Under the pieces are notes generated by a model. The model saw nothing but the letters and a program-made list of their open reading frames with translations. It was not told the DNA's origin and did not search any database. A program made the position numbers and the translations under genes. A stretch of DNA of 64,000 nt. It comes from SIG440 sp045578305. GTDB lineage: Bacteria; Bacillota; Clostridia; Monoglobales; Monoglobaceae. Position 1 is the first letter of the stretch. Each line of letters begins with the position of its first letter. Below are positions 1-7,706 of this stretch, piece by piece. Location of the stretch: NCBI GenBank assembly GCA_045578305.1, contig JAZNKA010000068.1:1-64000 (forward strand), given 5' to 3'.

Positions 1-73
1 TTTAAAACTCCTTTTATGTAATATTTTCTTCAAATTACTTTATCAGTTTAGCACACTAAATCGATAAAGTCAA
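1..73 (-). promoter_or_regulatory. Promoter and RBS of a gene starting beyond the left edge
   Basis: On the minus strand a -35 TTGACT (73-68) and a -10 TAAACT (50-45) are separated by 17 bases. They are followed by a good Shine-Dalgarno AAGGAG (13-8). The start codon should lie just left of base 1, so the gene itself is outside the window. The perfect inverted repeat TTTAG-CACA-CTAAA (47-60) covers the -10 and looks like an operator. A nearly identical site sits in the T-box promoter at 51688-51701. Confidence 0.6.
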
Positions 74-118
74 TAGTTTTTTCAAAAAATTTGTATTTTT
101 TTAATTAAAGTGGCAATT

Positions 119-143
119 GTTCGTGTTAAGTTAGAACCAAAAT
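119..143 (+). repeat. 25-bp imperfect direct repeat, copy 1
   Basis: The segment beginning GTTCGTGTTA matches 1381-1405 at 21 of 25 positions by eye. The two copies flank the glycerate kinase gene in the same orientation. Their meaning is unknown. Confidence 0.5.
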
Positions 144-149
144 ACTATT

Positions 150-1298
150 TTATTTATTTTCGTATATTTTTATAAGGCTAAATACCTGGCAAGCAGTATC
201 TTTTAAGTTCTTATAAGCATTATCAACATTCATAGCTTCATCTAATGCACATGGTTTTCTTACAATCGGGAAAAACGCATCAATTCCATGTTCATTACAA
301 CCAACGGCATCATCTGTTACGCACCCGGAGAAAGCAATTACCGGTTTTCTATACTTTTTAGCAAGTGTTGCAACCCCAACAGGAGCCTTGCCCATATACG
401 ATTGCCCGTCAAGTCGACCTTCACCTGTAACCACTAAATCCGCATCTTTTATATGACTTTCAAGGTCTGTTTCTTTCATTACAAGTTCAATTCCTGACAT
501 AAGCGATGCATTAAGGTAGGATAATAATGCAAATCCTAATCCTCCGGCAGCACCTGTTCCAGGTATATTTGCATCAGAATTTGGGATAACTTCCTTTGTC
601 AGATATGCATAATTTTCAAGCCACAAATCCATATCTTTAATCATTTCAGGCGTTGCGCCTTTTTGAGGACCGTAAATTGCACTACAACCGTATTCTCCGC
701 ACAAAACATTTTTCACATCACATGCAACACAAAAAGAACATTCTTTTAATTCCTTTGCAGCATTTTCTGTCTTAATCTTAACAATATCCTTAATTCCTTT
801 TGCACCAAGTGAAACTTGTTTTCCTTCTTCGTCTAAAAACTCAAAACCAAGTGCCTGAAGCATTCCAACTCCACCATCATTAGTTGCACTTCCACCTATC
901 CCTATCAAAAACTTTCGACATCCTTTTGATATTGCATCCAAAATCATTTCGCCAACACCAAAGGTTGTTGTGTACATTGGATTGCGTTCACTTTCTTTTA
1001 TCAAGGTAATACCTGCCGCAGCAGACATTTCAATTATTGCGGTTTTAGTATGAGGAATAAAACCATATATAGCCTCAATCTTCTCTCCAAGAGGATTGCA
1101 AACAACAGTTTTCACAAGTTCGCCATTGGTTGCGGAGATAATAGCCTCAACTGTACCTTCTCCCCCATCTGCAATTGGCGATATACTAACTTCTACATTT
1201 TCATACACTTCTTTTGCAGCTTCCTCTATTGCCTTTCCTGCTTCAAATGTAGAAAGACTTCCCTTGAAGGAATCTATAGCAACTACAATTTTCTTCAT
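150..1298 (-). CDS. Glycerate kinase (GckA/GlxK family)
   Basis: This enzyme phosphorylates D-glycerate to 2- or 3-phosphoglycerate with ATP in the cytoplasm. The 382-residue product has the usual family length. The N-terminal KKIVVAIDSFKGSL block, ADGGEGT near residue 45, the glycine-rich GIGGSATNDGG near residue 135 and DLVVTGEGRLDG toward the C-terminus are all typical. Three ATG codons occur in tandem. I chose the one directly before KKIVV because an AAAGGA Shine-Dalgarno lies at suitable distance, although a longer form from 1331 is open. It appears to be a single-gene unit flanked by short direct repeats. Which hydroxyl is phosphorylated cannot be read from the sequence. Confidence 0.93.
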   Translation of the reverse strand: MKKIVVAIDSFKGSLSTFEAGKAIEEAAKEVYENVEVSISPIADGGEGTVEAIISATNGELVKTVVCNPLGEKIEAIYGFIPHTKTAIIEMSAAAGITLIKESERNPMYTTTFGVGEMILDAISKGCRKFLIGIGGSATNDGGVGMLQALGFEFLDEEGKQVSLGAKGIKDIVKIKTENAAKELKECSFCVACDVKNVLCGEYGCSAIYGPQKGATPEMIKDMDLWLENYAYLTKEVIPNSDANIPGTGAAGGLGFALLSYLNASLMSGIELVMKETDLESHIKDADLVVTGEGRLDGQSYMGKAPVGVATLAKKYRKPVIAFSGCVTDDAVGCNEHGIDAFFPIVRKPCALDEAMNVDNAYKNLKDTACQVFSLIKIYENK

Positions 1299-1380
1299 CA
1301 TCATTTTCCTTTTTTCATCATATTCCGACATTCTTTATATAAAGACTGTATAATCCGGATGCCAATGTTTTAGCTTGGTA

Positions 1381-1405
1381 GTTCGTGTTAGGTTAGGGCA
1401 AAAAT
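1381..1405 (+). repeat. 25-bp imperfect direct repeat, copy 2
   Basis: This is the partner of 119-143, in the same orientation. It lies between the glycerate kinase start and the 3' end of the AT-rich cassette. Confidence 0.5.
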
Positions 1406-1430
1406 CCTAAATTAATTAGTTTGCAAAAGG

Positions 1431-2528
1431 TTATATCCATATATGCAAATCATAATCTTCTTGGGTTATTAACTTACTATACTGCGCCCCAATTATTATA
1501 CCTACAGAAGATAGATTCAAATATGAAATATAGCCATCTGCCCAATAATCAATAACTTCTTGCATTTCTGGAACAAGTTTGATTATTAATGTCTTTATTT
1601 CCTCGACATTCATCAAATTATTTTCATAGATTTTTGTTATAATTTTTTGGTCATTAACATTTACATTATAAGAAACAAAAAATTCTTCAAGACTTTCTTT
1701 TGACATAGCATTAATTTGAATTTTTTCTTTATCATTTAAACATGATGTAAACAATTTAGGATACTTCTCATATAAAGGTTGTCCATCTTCCGAAGCTACC
1801 ATCTCGTCTTTTAAATACCCCTTCATAAATATGCCACCGTAAATATTTCTTATGTCACTTATAAAACTAACTGTAAATCCACTTATTTGACCGCATCCGC
1901 AAGAACTAAGATGCTGAAATTCTGAAAACTTTTTGCTAACTCCATGATAATATAATTTTAAAATCACATTTCGCAAAAAAGCAGAAAAGCTCTCATGACT
2001 ATTAATCCTTAAAGATTTTGTATGATGCAATACAAAAAACATAGCCAATGTTGCCATTTGACTTTTTATAAGTTTAGGAACGGTATGAATAGCCTCACCT
2101 AATGCGATCTGCAATAGAGTTCTTTCGCTTTCGCTAATACGTTCTAAAAGAACATTAGACAATACCTCTGCCATTTCTGGTGTACCAGCCTTTATATATG
2201 ATTTTTGAGCTTCGAAATAATCATATTGCATCGCAGGTTTTTTAAATTCTGACAAAGCAGCACCATCTGACATATTGTTTTTATCCAATTTTTCAATTAA
2301 TAATCCAAACAACTCATTATACCTTTTTTCTGCTTCGTCATGAGCCTCGTTTTTGTACTTGTCTAGTTCTTCCGAAACAATGTCATAACACAGCGCTTTA
2401 GTATCTGAATATGTAAGGCCATTATTATTAATAATCAAACCAGAATTATTACCAGCTTCAACACCATGATTTTGTCCCGTATTTTCCACAACAATTTTGG
2501 GAGGAAAAAACTTACTCAGAAATTTCAC
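1431..2528 (-). CDS. Uncharacterised cytosolic protein with Asn/Gly-rich N-terminus
   Basis: The function is not recognised. From memory, the C-terminal half with SFISDIRNIYGGIFMKGY resembles the uncharacterised LPO_1073/Vpar_1526 family, but I could not verify this. The 365-residue product has no signal peptide. Residues 12-37 are an Asn/Gly-rich stretch (ENTGQNHGVEAGNNSGLI), followed by a charged helical region (about 45-85) and a mixed globular part. A CGCG motif sits near residue 210. Translation starts at GTG, with a GGGGGTG Shine-Dalgarno seven bases upstream. The first 17 bases overlap the preceding small gene, so the pair is probably translationally coupled. The region is very AT-rich compared with its neighbours, which suggests it was acquired. 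Confidence 0.75.
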   Translation of the reverse strand: MKFLSKFFPPKIVVENTGQNHGVEAGNNSGLIINNNGLTYSDTKALCYDIVSEELDKYKNEAHDEAEKRYNELFGLLIEKLDKNNMSDGAALSEFKKPAMQYDYFEAQKSYIKAGTPEMAEVLSNVLLERISESERTLLQIALGEAIHTVPKLIKSQMATLAMFFVLHHTKSLRINSHESFSAFLRNVILKLYYHGVSKKFSEFQHLSSCGCGQISGFTVSFISDIRNIYGGIFMKGYLKDEMVASEDGQPLYEKYPKLFTSCLNDKEKIQINAMSKESLEEFFVSYNVNVNDQKIITKIYENNLMNVEEIKTLIIKLVPEMQEVIDYWADGYISYLNLSSVGIIIGAQYSKLITQEDYDLHIWI

Positions 2529-2724
2529 CTGTATTCACCCCCGATATTATACCAGAATTATCGCCTTTATTTTTAACATTAACATTCCCTGTTATCTGTG
2601 CATTAGAACTACCTTTTCCTATATTCATCTTTTTAACCTCATTTTTTGCTCCAAATGCAGCAATCGCAGACAAAACACCTGCTATAGTACTAATAACTGT
2701 CAAAATAAATGTTGCAATTTCCAT
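2512..2724 (-). CDS. Small membrane-anchored protein, partner of the downstream gene
   Basis: This 70-residue protein has one transmembrane segment (about residues 3-25, ATFILTVISTIAGVLSAIAA). A short basic stretch follows, then an Asn/Gly-rich tail (NAQITGNVNVKNKGDNSG and on). The same style of N-x-G repeat opens the product of the overlapping downstream gene, so the two tails may pair or derive from one another. The ATG is preceded by AAGGGG at good distance. The overlap with the next gene indicates one operon. No family is recognised. A sensor/anchor plus effector arrangement is only an inference. Confidence 0.65.
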   Translation of the reverse strand: MEIATFILTVISTIAGVLSAIAAFGAKNEVKKMNIGKGSSNAQITGNVNVKNKGDNSGIISGVNTGEISE

Positions 2725-2799
2725 ATTTATCCCCTTTCTGTTTTTCTACAAAATTCGACAACCTTCATAGTCTTATGCCAAATCAGTAACAAAAACAAT

Positions 2800-3672
2800 T
2801 TATTTCTTTTTCTCTACGGAAAGTTCGCTCCAAAGAGTGAATCCCAAAATCATCAAACCACCGATGAATTGCAAAACTGTCATCTCTTCATTTAATAAGA
2901 TAACACTTACCAGCACCGCAACCAATGGGTCAATGTAGCTTAATATAGCTACCTTTTGCCCAGGCAATTCCTTCAGCGCAGAGAAATATAAACAATAGGT
3001 AAAGCCCGTATGTACCAAACCCACTATCAGCAGAGATACCCAGCCGGTGTTGTCAAGCTCTGTCAGTGTAAAGCCATCTGTAAGGGCTACATAAGGCACA
3101 AGAACCACAATTGCTGCCAAAAACTGTATAAATGTTCGATGAAGGCCCGTAACACCTTTGATGAATTTATTCAGCAGCATTACCATGGCATAAAATACGG
3201 CTGCACACAACCCGAAGGCAATTCCCAATAAATCCTGCTTTCCTCCTCCTGCAGCCCCGGTAATCAGCACCAATCCTACAGTTGATGCAACAAAACTGAC
3301 AAATTGCTTGACAGTTAATTTTTCCTTAAATATCAAGGGGCAAACAATCATCACTATTACAGGTGCGAAATAGTAGCTCAAAGTAGCAATAGAAACGGTA
3401 GTGTACTTGTATGATTCAAAGAGGAGAATCCAGTTAAAACCCATAGCTGCACCGGAGATCAAAAGGAAAAACAATTCTTTTTTAATTCCTGCCACAGACA
3501 GTCTTTGCTTTGTTATCAGCAAAAAGCATCCAACCAGTAGTGCAGCCATAACTGCGCGATATAGCGCCAATTCGCCGGAGCCGACACTTATATTTCGAAC
3601 AAAGGGCGCCAAAGTACCAAAAATAAACATAGCTATTGCCATCATGCCCTTTGAAATGCTTTCTTTTTTCAT
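2800..3672 (-). CDS. DMT-superfamily transporter (two EamA domains)
   Basis: This is a predicted inner-membrane exporter of small metabolites or drugs. The 290-residue product has about ten hydrophobic segments arranged as two EamA repeats, roughly residues 8-140 and 150-285. The second begins near GIAFGLCAAVFYAMVMLLNK. The C-terminus is basic (SVEKKK). Substrate cannot be inferred. Parts of the gene are markedly richer in G+C (about half in the lines I counted) than the AT-rich cassette next to it, so it may have a different origin. It is transcribed alone from the promoter at 3771-3800. Confidence 0.88.
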   Translation of the reverse strand: MKKESISKGMMAIAMFIFGTLAPFVRNISVGSGELALYRAVMAALLVGCFLLITKQRLSVAGIKKELFFLLISGAAMGFNWILLFESYKYTTVSIATLSYYFAPVIVMIVCPLIFKEKLTVKQFVSFVASTVGLVLITGAAGGGKQDLLGIAFGLCAAVFYAMVMLLNKFIKGVTGLHRTFIQFLAAIVVLVPYVALTDGFTLTELDNTGWVSLLIVGLVHTGFTYCLYFSALKELPGQKVAILSYIDPLVAVLVSVILLNEEMTVLQFIGGLMILGFTLWSELSVEKKK

Positions 3673-3770
3673 AGATTTTCTTCTCCTCTTTCCATGGGCT
3701 ATAATTTATCTTTGTGTAAAGGAACCTGCGACTTGCACAGTTTACAATCAATGAATACTTATCATAAAAC

Positions 3771-3800
3771 AGTATACCACATAATTTGACAAATTGCAAA
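3771..3800 (-). promoter_or_regulatory. Promoter for the DMT transporter
   Basis: TTTGCA (3800-3795), an 18-base spacer and TATACT (3776-3771) lie on the minus strand, about 100 bases before the transporter start. Confidence 0.5.
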
Positions 3801-3823
3801 GCGTATTTGAAAAAGCAAAAAAA

Positions 3824-3850
3824 CTTGACCTTGCATAAGCAAAGCCAAGC
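3824..3850 (-). terminator. Terminator after pnp
   Basis: On the minus strand an 11-base-pair stem with some G-U pairs (CTTGGCTTTGC/GCAAGGTCAAG) and a TTAT loop is followed by seven T. It lies 21 bases after the pnp stop codon. Confidence 0.8.
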
Positions 3851-3870
3851 TTCTTTTTTATCATAATTGA

Positions 3871-5952
3871 TTATTCAGTTACAATTCTTTTGAGGTTAAT
3901 TCTGCCCATCTTATCGATTTCGATAACCTGAACTTTGATATCATCACCGATTTTTACGACATCTTCTACCTTTTCAACTCTTGCCTTGTCAAGCTTTGAA
4001 ATATGAACAAGACCGTCTTTTCCGGGAAGGAATTCAACAAATGCACCAAAGTCCATAATTCTTACAACCTTGCCGTCGTAAACTTCACCGATTTCGGGTT
4101 CTTTAACAATTCCTTCGATAATCTTTCTTGCAGCCTCGCCCATTTCGGCATTAGGAGCAGAAATAAATACTCTTCCGTCTTCTTCGATATCAATTTTAGC
4201 ACCGGTATCAGCAACAATCTTCTGAATTACCTTGCCGCCCGAGCCGATTACATCACGGATTTTGTCAACAGGGATTTCAATATGAATTACCTTGGGAGCA
4301 TACTGCGAAACTTCTTCGCGAGGCTCAGCAATTGCTTTGAGCATTACCTCGTCAAGGATATAATATCTTGCATCTCTTGTTTCGGTAAGAGCGTTTTTGA
4401 TGATTTCGGGTGTAAGTCCGTCAATCTTAAGGTCCATCTGGATTGCTGTGATACCTTTCTTTGTACCTGCAACCTTAAAGTCCATATCACCAAAGAAGTC
4501 TTCAAGACCCTGGATATCAAGAACTGTGATAAATCTTTCGCCTTCAGTTACAAGACCAACCGAGATACCTGCAACCGGAGCCTTAATCGGCACACCTGCA
4601 TCCATAAGAGCAAGTGTACTGCCGCAAATACTACCCTGTGAGGTCGAACCGTTTGAGCTGAGTACTTCGGATACAAGTCTGATTGCATATGGGAATTCCT
4701 CTTCGCTTGGAATAACCGGAACAAGTGCGCGTTCAGCAAGTGCTCCATGACCGATTTCGCGTCTGCCGGGACCGCGCGAGGGCTTTGTTTCGCCAACGCT
4801 GTATGACGGGAAGTTGTAATGATGGATATATCTTCTGTATTCTTCATTATCAAGTCCGTCGATAATCTGTGCATCACCAAGTGCGCCAAGAGTTGCAACG
4901 GTAAGAACCTGAGTTTGTCCTCTTTTGAAAAGACCGCTACCATGTGCTCTGGGAAGAAGTCCAACCTCTGATGCAAGAGGTCTGAGCTGCTGAATTGCAC
5001 GACCGTCAACACGCTTGCCTTCGTCCAAAAGCCAACGTCTTACAACAGTCTTTTGGAGTTTGTAAAGAGCGTCCTCGATATCCTGAGCAAATTCTTCTGC
5101 AGGATATTTTTCTTCAAAGTTAGCATATACTTCTTCGTATACAACCTTGAGTCTTTCGTCTCTTACAGTCTTGTCATCTGTGTCAAGAGCAGCCTTTACC
5201 TTGTCGGTTGCGAACGCTGCGATATCGTCAAAAATTTCTTCGTTTACAACAATGTGTTCGTATTCAAACTTGGGTTTGCCGATTTCGTCCTGAATACCTT
5301 TGATGAACTCACAAATCTTTTTGATTTCTTCGTGAGCAAACATAATTGCATCAAACATTGTGTCTTCGGGAACTTCGTTTGCGCCGGCTTCAATCATAAC
5401 AACCTTCTGCAAACTTCCTGCAACTGTAAGGTTGAGGTCGCTCTTTTCTCTTTGCTCTACGGTCGGGTTGATAACAAATTCACCGTCAACAAGACCAACA
5501 TAAACTGCCGCAATAGGACCATTGAAAGGAATGTCCGAAACCGAAACAGCTGCAGATGAACCAATCATCGCACAAAATTCGGGTGCGTTGTCCTGCTCAA
5601 CCGACATAACAGTCGAAACGATTGATACATCGTTTCTGAGGTCTTTGGGAAACAAAGGTCTCATGGGTCTGTCGATAACACGCGCTGTCAAAATAGCGTT
5701 TTCAGAAGGTCTGCCCTCTCTCTTCAAAAAGCTGCCGGGTATTTTGCCGACTGCATACATTCTTTCTTCGTAGTCAATGCTGAGCGGGAAGAAGTCAATT
5801 CCGTCTCTGGGTTTTGCAGACGCGGTTGCTGCAGTAACAACAACTGTATCGCCGTATCTTACTATAACAGAGCCATTTGCAAGCTCTGCAACTTTGCCGA
5901 ACTCCAGGCTGAGTTTTCTGCCGGCAACTTCTGTTTCAAAAATTCTACTCAT
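3871..5952 (-). CDS. pnp: Polyribonucleotide nucleotidyltransferase (PNPase)
   Basis: This is a phosphorolytic 3'-5' exoribonuclease that degrades mRNA and takes part in RNA quality control. The protein of about 693 residues has the full domain order: two RNase PH-like domains (about 10-215 and 310-540), the linking helical domain, a KH domain (IDKIRDVIGSGGKVIQKIV near 555-600) and an S1 domain ending at the C-terminus. There is no acidic tail after S1. The second of two nearby ATG codons is preferred because GGAGG stands nine bases before it. It lies downstream of rpsO, the conserved order. A long hairpin in its leader (5981-6059) suggests post-transcriptional control. Confidence 0.97.
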   Translation of the reverse strand: MSRIFETEVAGRKLSLEFGKVAELANGSVIVRYGDTVVVTAATASAKPRDGIDFFPLSIDYEERMYAVGKIPGSFLKREGRPSENAILTARVIDRPMRPLFPKDLRNDVSIVSTVMSVEQDNAPEFCAMIGSSAAVSVSDIPFNGPIAAVYVGLVDGEFVINPTVEQREKSDLNLTVAGSLQKVVMIEAGANEVPEDTMFDAIMFAHEEIKKICEFIKGIQDEIGKPKFEYEHIVVNEEIFDDIAAFATDKVKAALDTDDKTVRDERLKVVYEEVYANFEEKYPAEEFAQDIEDALYKLQKTVVRRWLLDEGKRVDGRAIQQLRPLASEVGLLPRAHGSGLFKRGQTQVLTVATLGALGDAQIIDGLDNEEYRRYIHHYNFPSYSVGETKPSRGPGRREIGHGALAERALVPVIPSEEEFPYAIRLVSEVLSSNGSTSQGSICGSTLALMDAGVPIKAPVAGISVGLVTEGERFITVLDIQGLEDFFGDMDFKVAGTKKGITAIQMDLKIDGLTPEIIKNALTETRDARYYILDEVMLKAIAEPREEVSQYAPKVIHIEIPVDKIRDVIGSGGKVIQKIVADTGAKIDIEEDGRVFISAPNAEMGEAARKIIEGIVKEPEIGEVYDGKVVRIMDFGAFVEFLPGKDGLVHISKLDKARVEKVEDVVKIGDDIKVQVIEIDKMGRINLKRIVTE

Positions 5953-5980
5953 AATCATTTTCCTCCTTTGATTTTGCAGA

Positions 5981-6059
5981 GGTTTGCATTTTTAGCACTT
6001 AGAAACAGGCTGTCTTGACCTAGAAAAAAGCATATTTCTAACTGCTAAATTCGCAAACC
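5981..6059 (-). promoter_or_regulatory. Long hairpin in the pnp leader
   Basis: On the minus strand GGTTTGC...GCAAACC closes an outer 7-bp stem. Inside it, after a small internal loop, TTTAGCAGTTAGAAA pairs with TTTCTAAGTGCTAAA (15 positions, one mismatch). No U-tract follows, so it is not a terminator. It ends about 28 bases before the pnp start. In E. coli a long pnp leader hairpin is an RNase III site used for autoregulation. A similar role here is inferred. Confidence 0.6.
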
Positions 6060-6105
6060 CTTTTATTTAAAAATTAAAATTATTTTCTTGCCGAAATACG
6101 AAATT

Positions 6106-6135
6106 AAGTCTTTGCCCCACGCGGAGCAAAGACTT
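6106..6135 (-). terminator. Hairpin after rpsO
   Basis: AAGTCTTTGCTCC and its complement form a 13-bp stem with a short loop, 12 bases after the rpsO stop. The stretch after it is AT-rich but lacks a clean U-run. It may be a weak terminator or an mRNA-stabilising processing site between rpsO and pnp. Confidence 0.55.
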
Positions 6136-6146
6136 AAACGCATATC

Positions 6147-6410
6147 TTAGTGTCTGAGACCCAACTTCTCAACGATTGCACGGTATCTGTTGATATCGTT
6201 CTTCATAAGATAGTTGAGGAAGCTTCTTCTGACACCGACCATCTTAAGCAGACCGCGTCTTGAATGGTGGTCTTTTTTGTGAATCTTAAGATGTTCGTTG
6301 AGGTCATTGATGCGCTCGGTAAGGAGTGCAATCTGAACCTCGGGAGAACCTGTGTCGCCCTCGTGAACGGCATAAGTCTTGATGATTTCTTCTTTTCTCT
6401 CTTTAAGCAT
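6147..6410 (-). CDS. rpsO: 30S ribosomal protein S15
   Basis: This primary 16S-rRNA-binding protein of the small subunit platform is 87 residues long, which is normal. Family landmarks are HEGDTGSPEVQIALLTERI near the N-terminus, LKIHKKDHHSRRGLLKMVG in the middle and YLMKNDINRYRAIVEKLGLRH at the end. GGAGGTG precedes the ATG. The gene has its own strong promoter and lies upstream of pnp, as in most bacteria. Confidence 0.98.
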   Translation of the reverse strand: MLKERKEEIIKTYAVHEGDTGSPEVQIALLTERINDLNEHLKIHKKDHHSRRGLLKMVGVRRSFLNYLMKNDINRYRAIVEKLGLRH

Positions 6411-6510
6411 TTGGTTTCACCTCCAAAAAAATTTAAAATCCCCTTAAAGCTTGGTATGAGGCGGTGAATCTTCAGCCCTCAAACTAAGCAATAGGTTTTT
6501 AACCTTTGAC

Positions 6511-6539
6511 ATTATAACACAAGCTAAGAATTATGTCAA
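6511..6539 (-). promoter_or_regulatory. rpsO promoter
   Basis: TTGACA (6539-6534), a 17-base spacer and TATAAT (6516-6511) form a perfect housekeeping promoter on the minus strand. It leaves a leader of roughly 90 bases before rpsO, which could hold an S15 autoregulatory fold. Confidence 0.8.
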
Positions 6540-6550
6540 CACTTTTTTAT

Positions 6551-7114
6551 TCAATCTTTTCTATCATAATATCCGGTAAAATATTTTTCTGCTTCCTCTA
6601 ATTTATTTTTATCTGTGCTGCCGATATATCTTCTTGTTTTTTGACTTGCACTTTCATCGTCAGTATTATAAGCGTCAATTTTTTCACCGGCATTATGTAG
6701 AATCAGTACTTTATCGAAATCAGAACTCATATGAACCAAAAGCGGCTCAAAACCAACTGTAGCTGTTCCCAATGCACCATTTCCATAATCGCGGGTATAG
6801 GTTTCGTCATTCCAATACCAACCGCTCAAATCGTGTGCTTTGTCTTTTGCATTATTTACAGATAGTGTTTGCCCAAGGTAATGCAGATGCTCTCCGTAAG
6901 TAAATGCTTCTCTTTCGGTCTTTACATCAATTGTGCCATGCATTTTGTCTTTTAAAAACAAAAACCTCAAATAAGTCATATCAATAGCAATATCCGCTTT
7001 TTGTCCGTCAATTGTATCAATACCATAAAATGTTCTCTCTATCTTTTGAGGAAAGGGCAGCAGAGAAATCAAAAGTAGTATAACAACTCCACAAATAATA
7101 AGTTTCTTTTTCAT
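6551..7114 (-). CDS. Membrane-anchored protein of unknown function
   Basis: The family is not recognised. The 187-residue product starts KKKLIICGVVILLLISLLPF, which is a signal anchor or uncleaved signal peptide without a lipobox cysteine at the usual place. The rest is a hydrophilic extracytoplasmic domain, with WYWNDETYTRDYGNG near residue 98 and a charged C-terminus. It follows the flavodoxin gene by 12 bases and probably shares its transcript. Confidence 0.7.
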   Translation of the reverse strand: MKKKLIICGVVILLLISLLPFPQKIERTFYGIDTIDGQKADIAIDMTYLRFLFLKDKMHGTIDVKTEREAFTYGEHLHYLGQTLSVNNAKDKAHDLSGWYWNDETYTRDYGNGALGTATVGFEPLLVHMSSDFDKVLILHNAGEKIDAYNTDDESASQKTRRYIGSTDKNKLEEAEKYFTGYYDRKD

Positions 7115-7126
7115 ATTCTCACCAAC

Positions 7127-7654
7127 TTATGCCGTTACATATTCAATCAAATCTTTGATTGCCGATTTGTCTGTAAAGTCACCGTCTTTGTCACAAAGTT
7201 CAACAAGAAGTTTTTCCATTTCGGACGGATTTTCCTTGCCACTCATCAGCTTTTTCAAAGCTTTAATAGCGGTTCTGTGCGGCAGTGAAAGCTCGCTTAA
7301 AATCATTTTCCCCATAAAATTGAAAACCTTTATCTTATCCAGCATTTCGGTTTTAAAGTTTTTCTCGACAACCATTTTGTCGTAGTAATCACGGCAATCA
7401 AGCGGGGTAATCCCTGTAGAAAATACCACTACTTTCTTATTTTTAAGCTTTTCAAAGTTCTTGGTAATCAAACTCACGCCGCTTATAATTTCGGCATAAA
7501 GTCCACCACCGTATATAATTGTATCGTACTTTGTCAAATCATCTTTTGAAATATTTTTTGCATCAAAAATTGGGCAATCGAGCTCTTTTGCTATCCACTC
7601 GGCATATTTTTTTGTTGACCCATATTTTGATTTATATATTACAACTGCATTCAT
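7127..7654 (-). CDS. Flavodoxin-domain protein
   Basis: This is a predicted FMN-binding electron carrier. The 175-residue product opens with VVIYKSKYGSTKKYAEWIA, the phosphate-binding loop of flavodoxins, followed by the YDTIIYGGGLYAEIISG strand-loop. That resembles the menaquinone-dependent protoporphyrinogen oxidase (HemG-like) and other long flavodoxin-domain proteins. Electron partner and physiological role are not evident. It sits directly upstream of the membrane-anchored protein on the same strand. Confidence 0.8.
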   Translation of the reverse strand: MNAVVIYKSKYGSTKKYAEWIAKELDCPIFDAKNISKDDLTKYDTIIYGGGLYAEIISGVSLITKNFEKLKNKKVVVFSTGITPLDCRDYYDKMVVEKNFKTEMLDKIKVFNFMGKMILSELSLPHRTAIKALKKLMSGKENPSEMEKLLVELCDKDGDFTDKSAIKDLIEYVTA

Positions 7655-7706
7655 AAAAGTTCTCCTTTTTGATTATTGTTTGTAATATTATATTAAATGT
7701 ATAAAA

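Noticed and set aside
2497..2895. Plus-strand open frame overlapping the two-gene cassette and transporter
   Set aside because: It is antisense to three better-supported genes and lacks an initiation signal.
4003..4641. Long plus-strand open frame opposite pnp (212 codons)
   Set aside because: It is an antisense frame of a well-conserved gene, with cysteine- and asparagine-rich low-quality sequence and no ribosome binding site.
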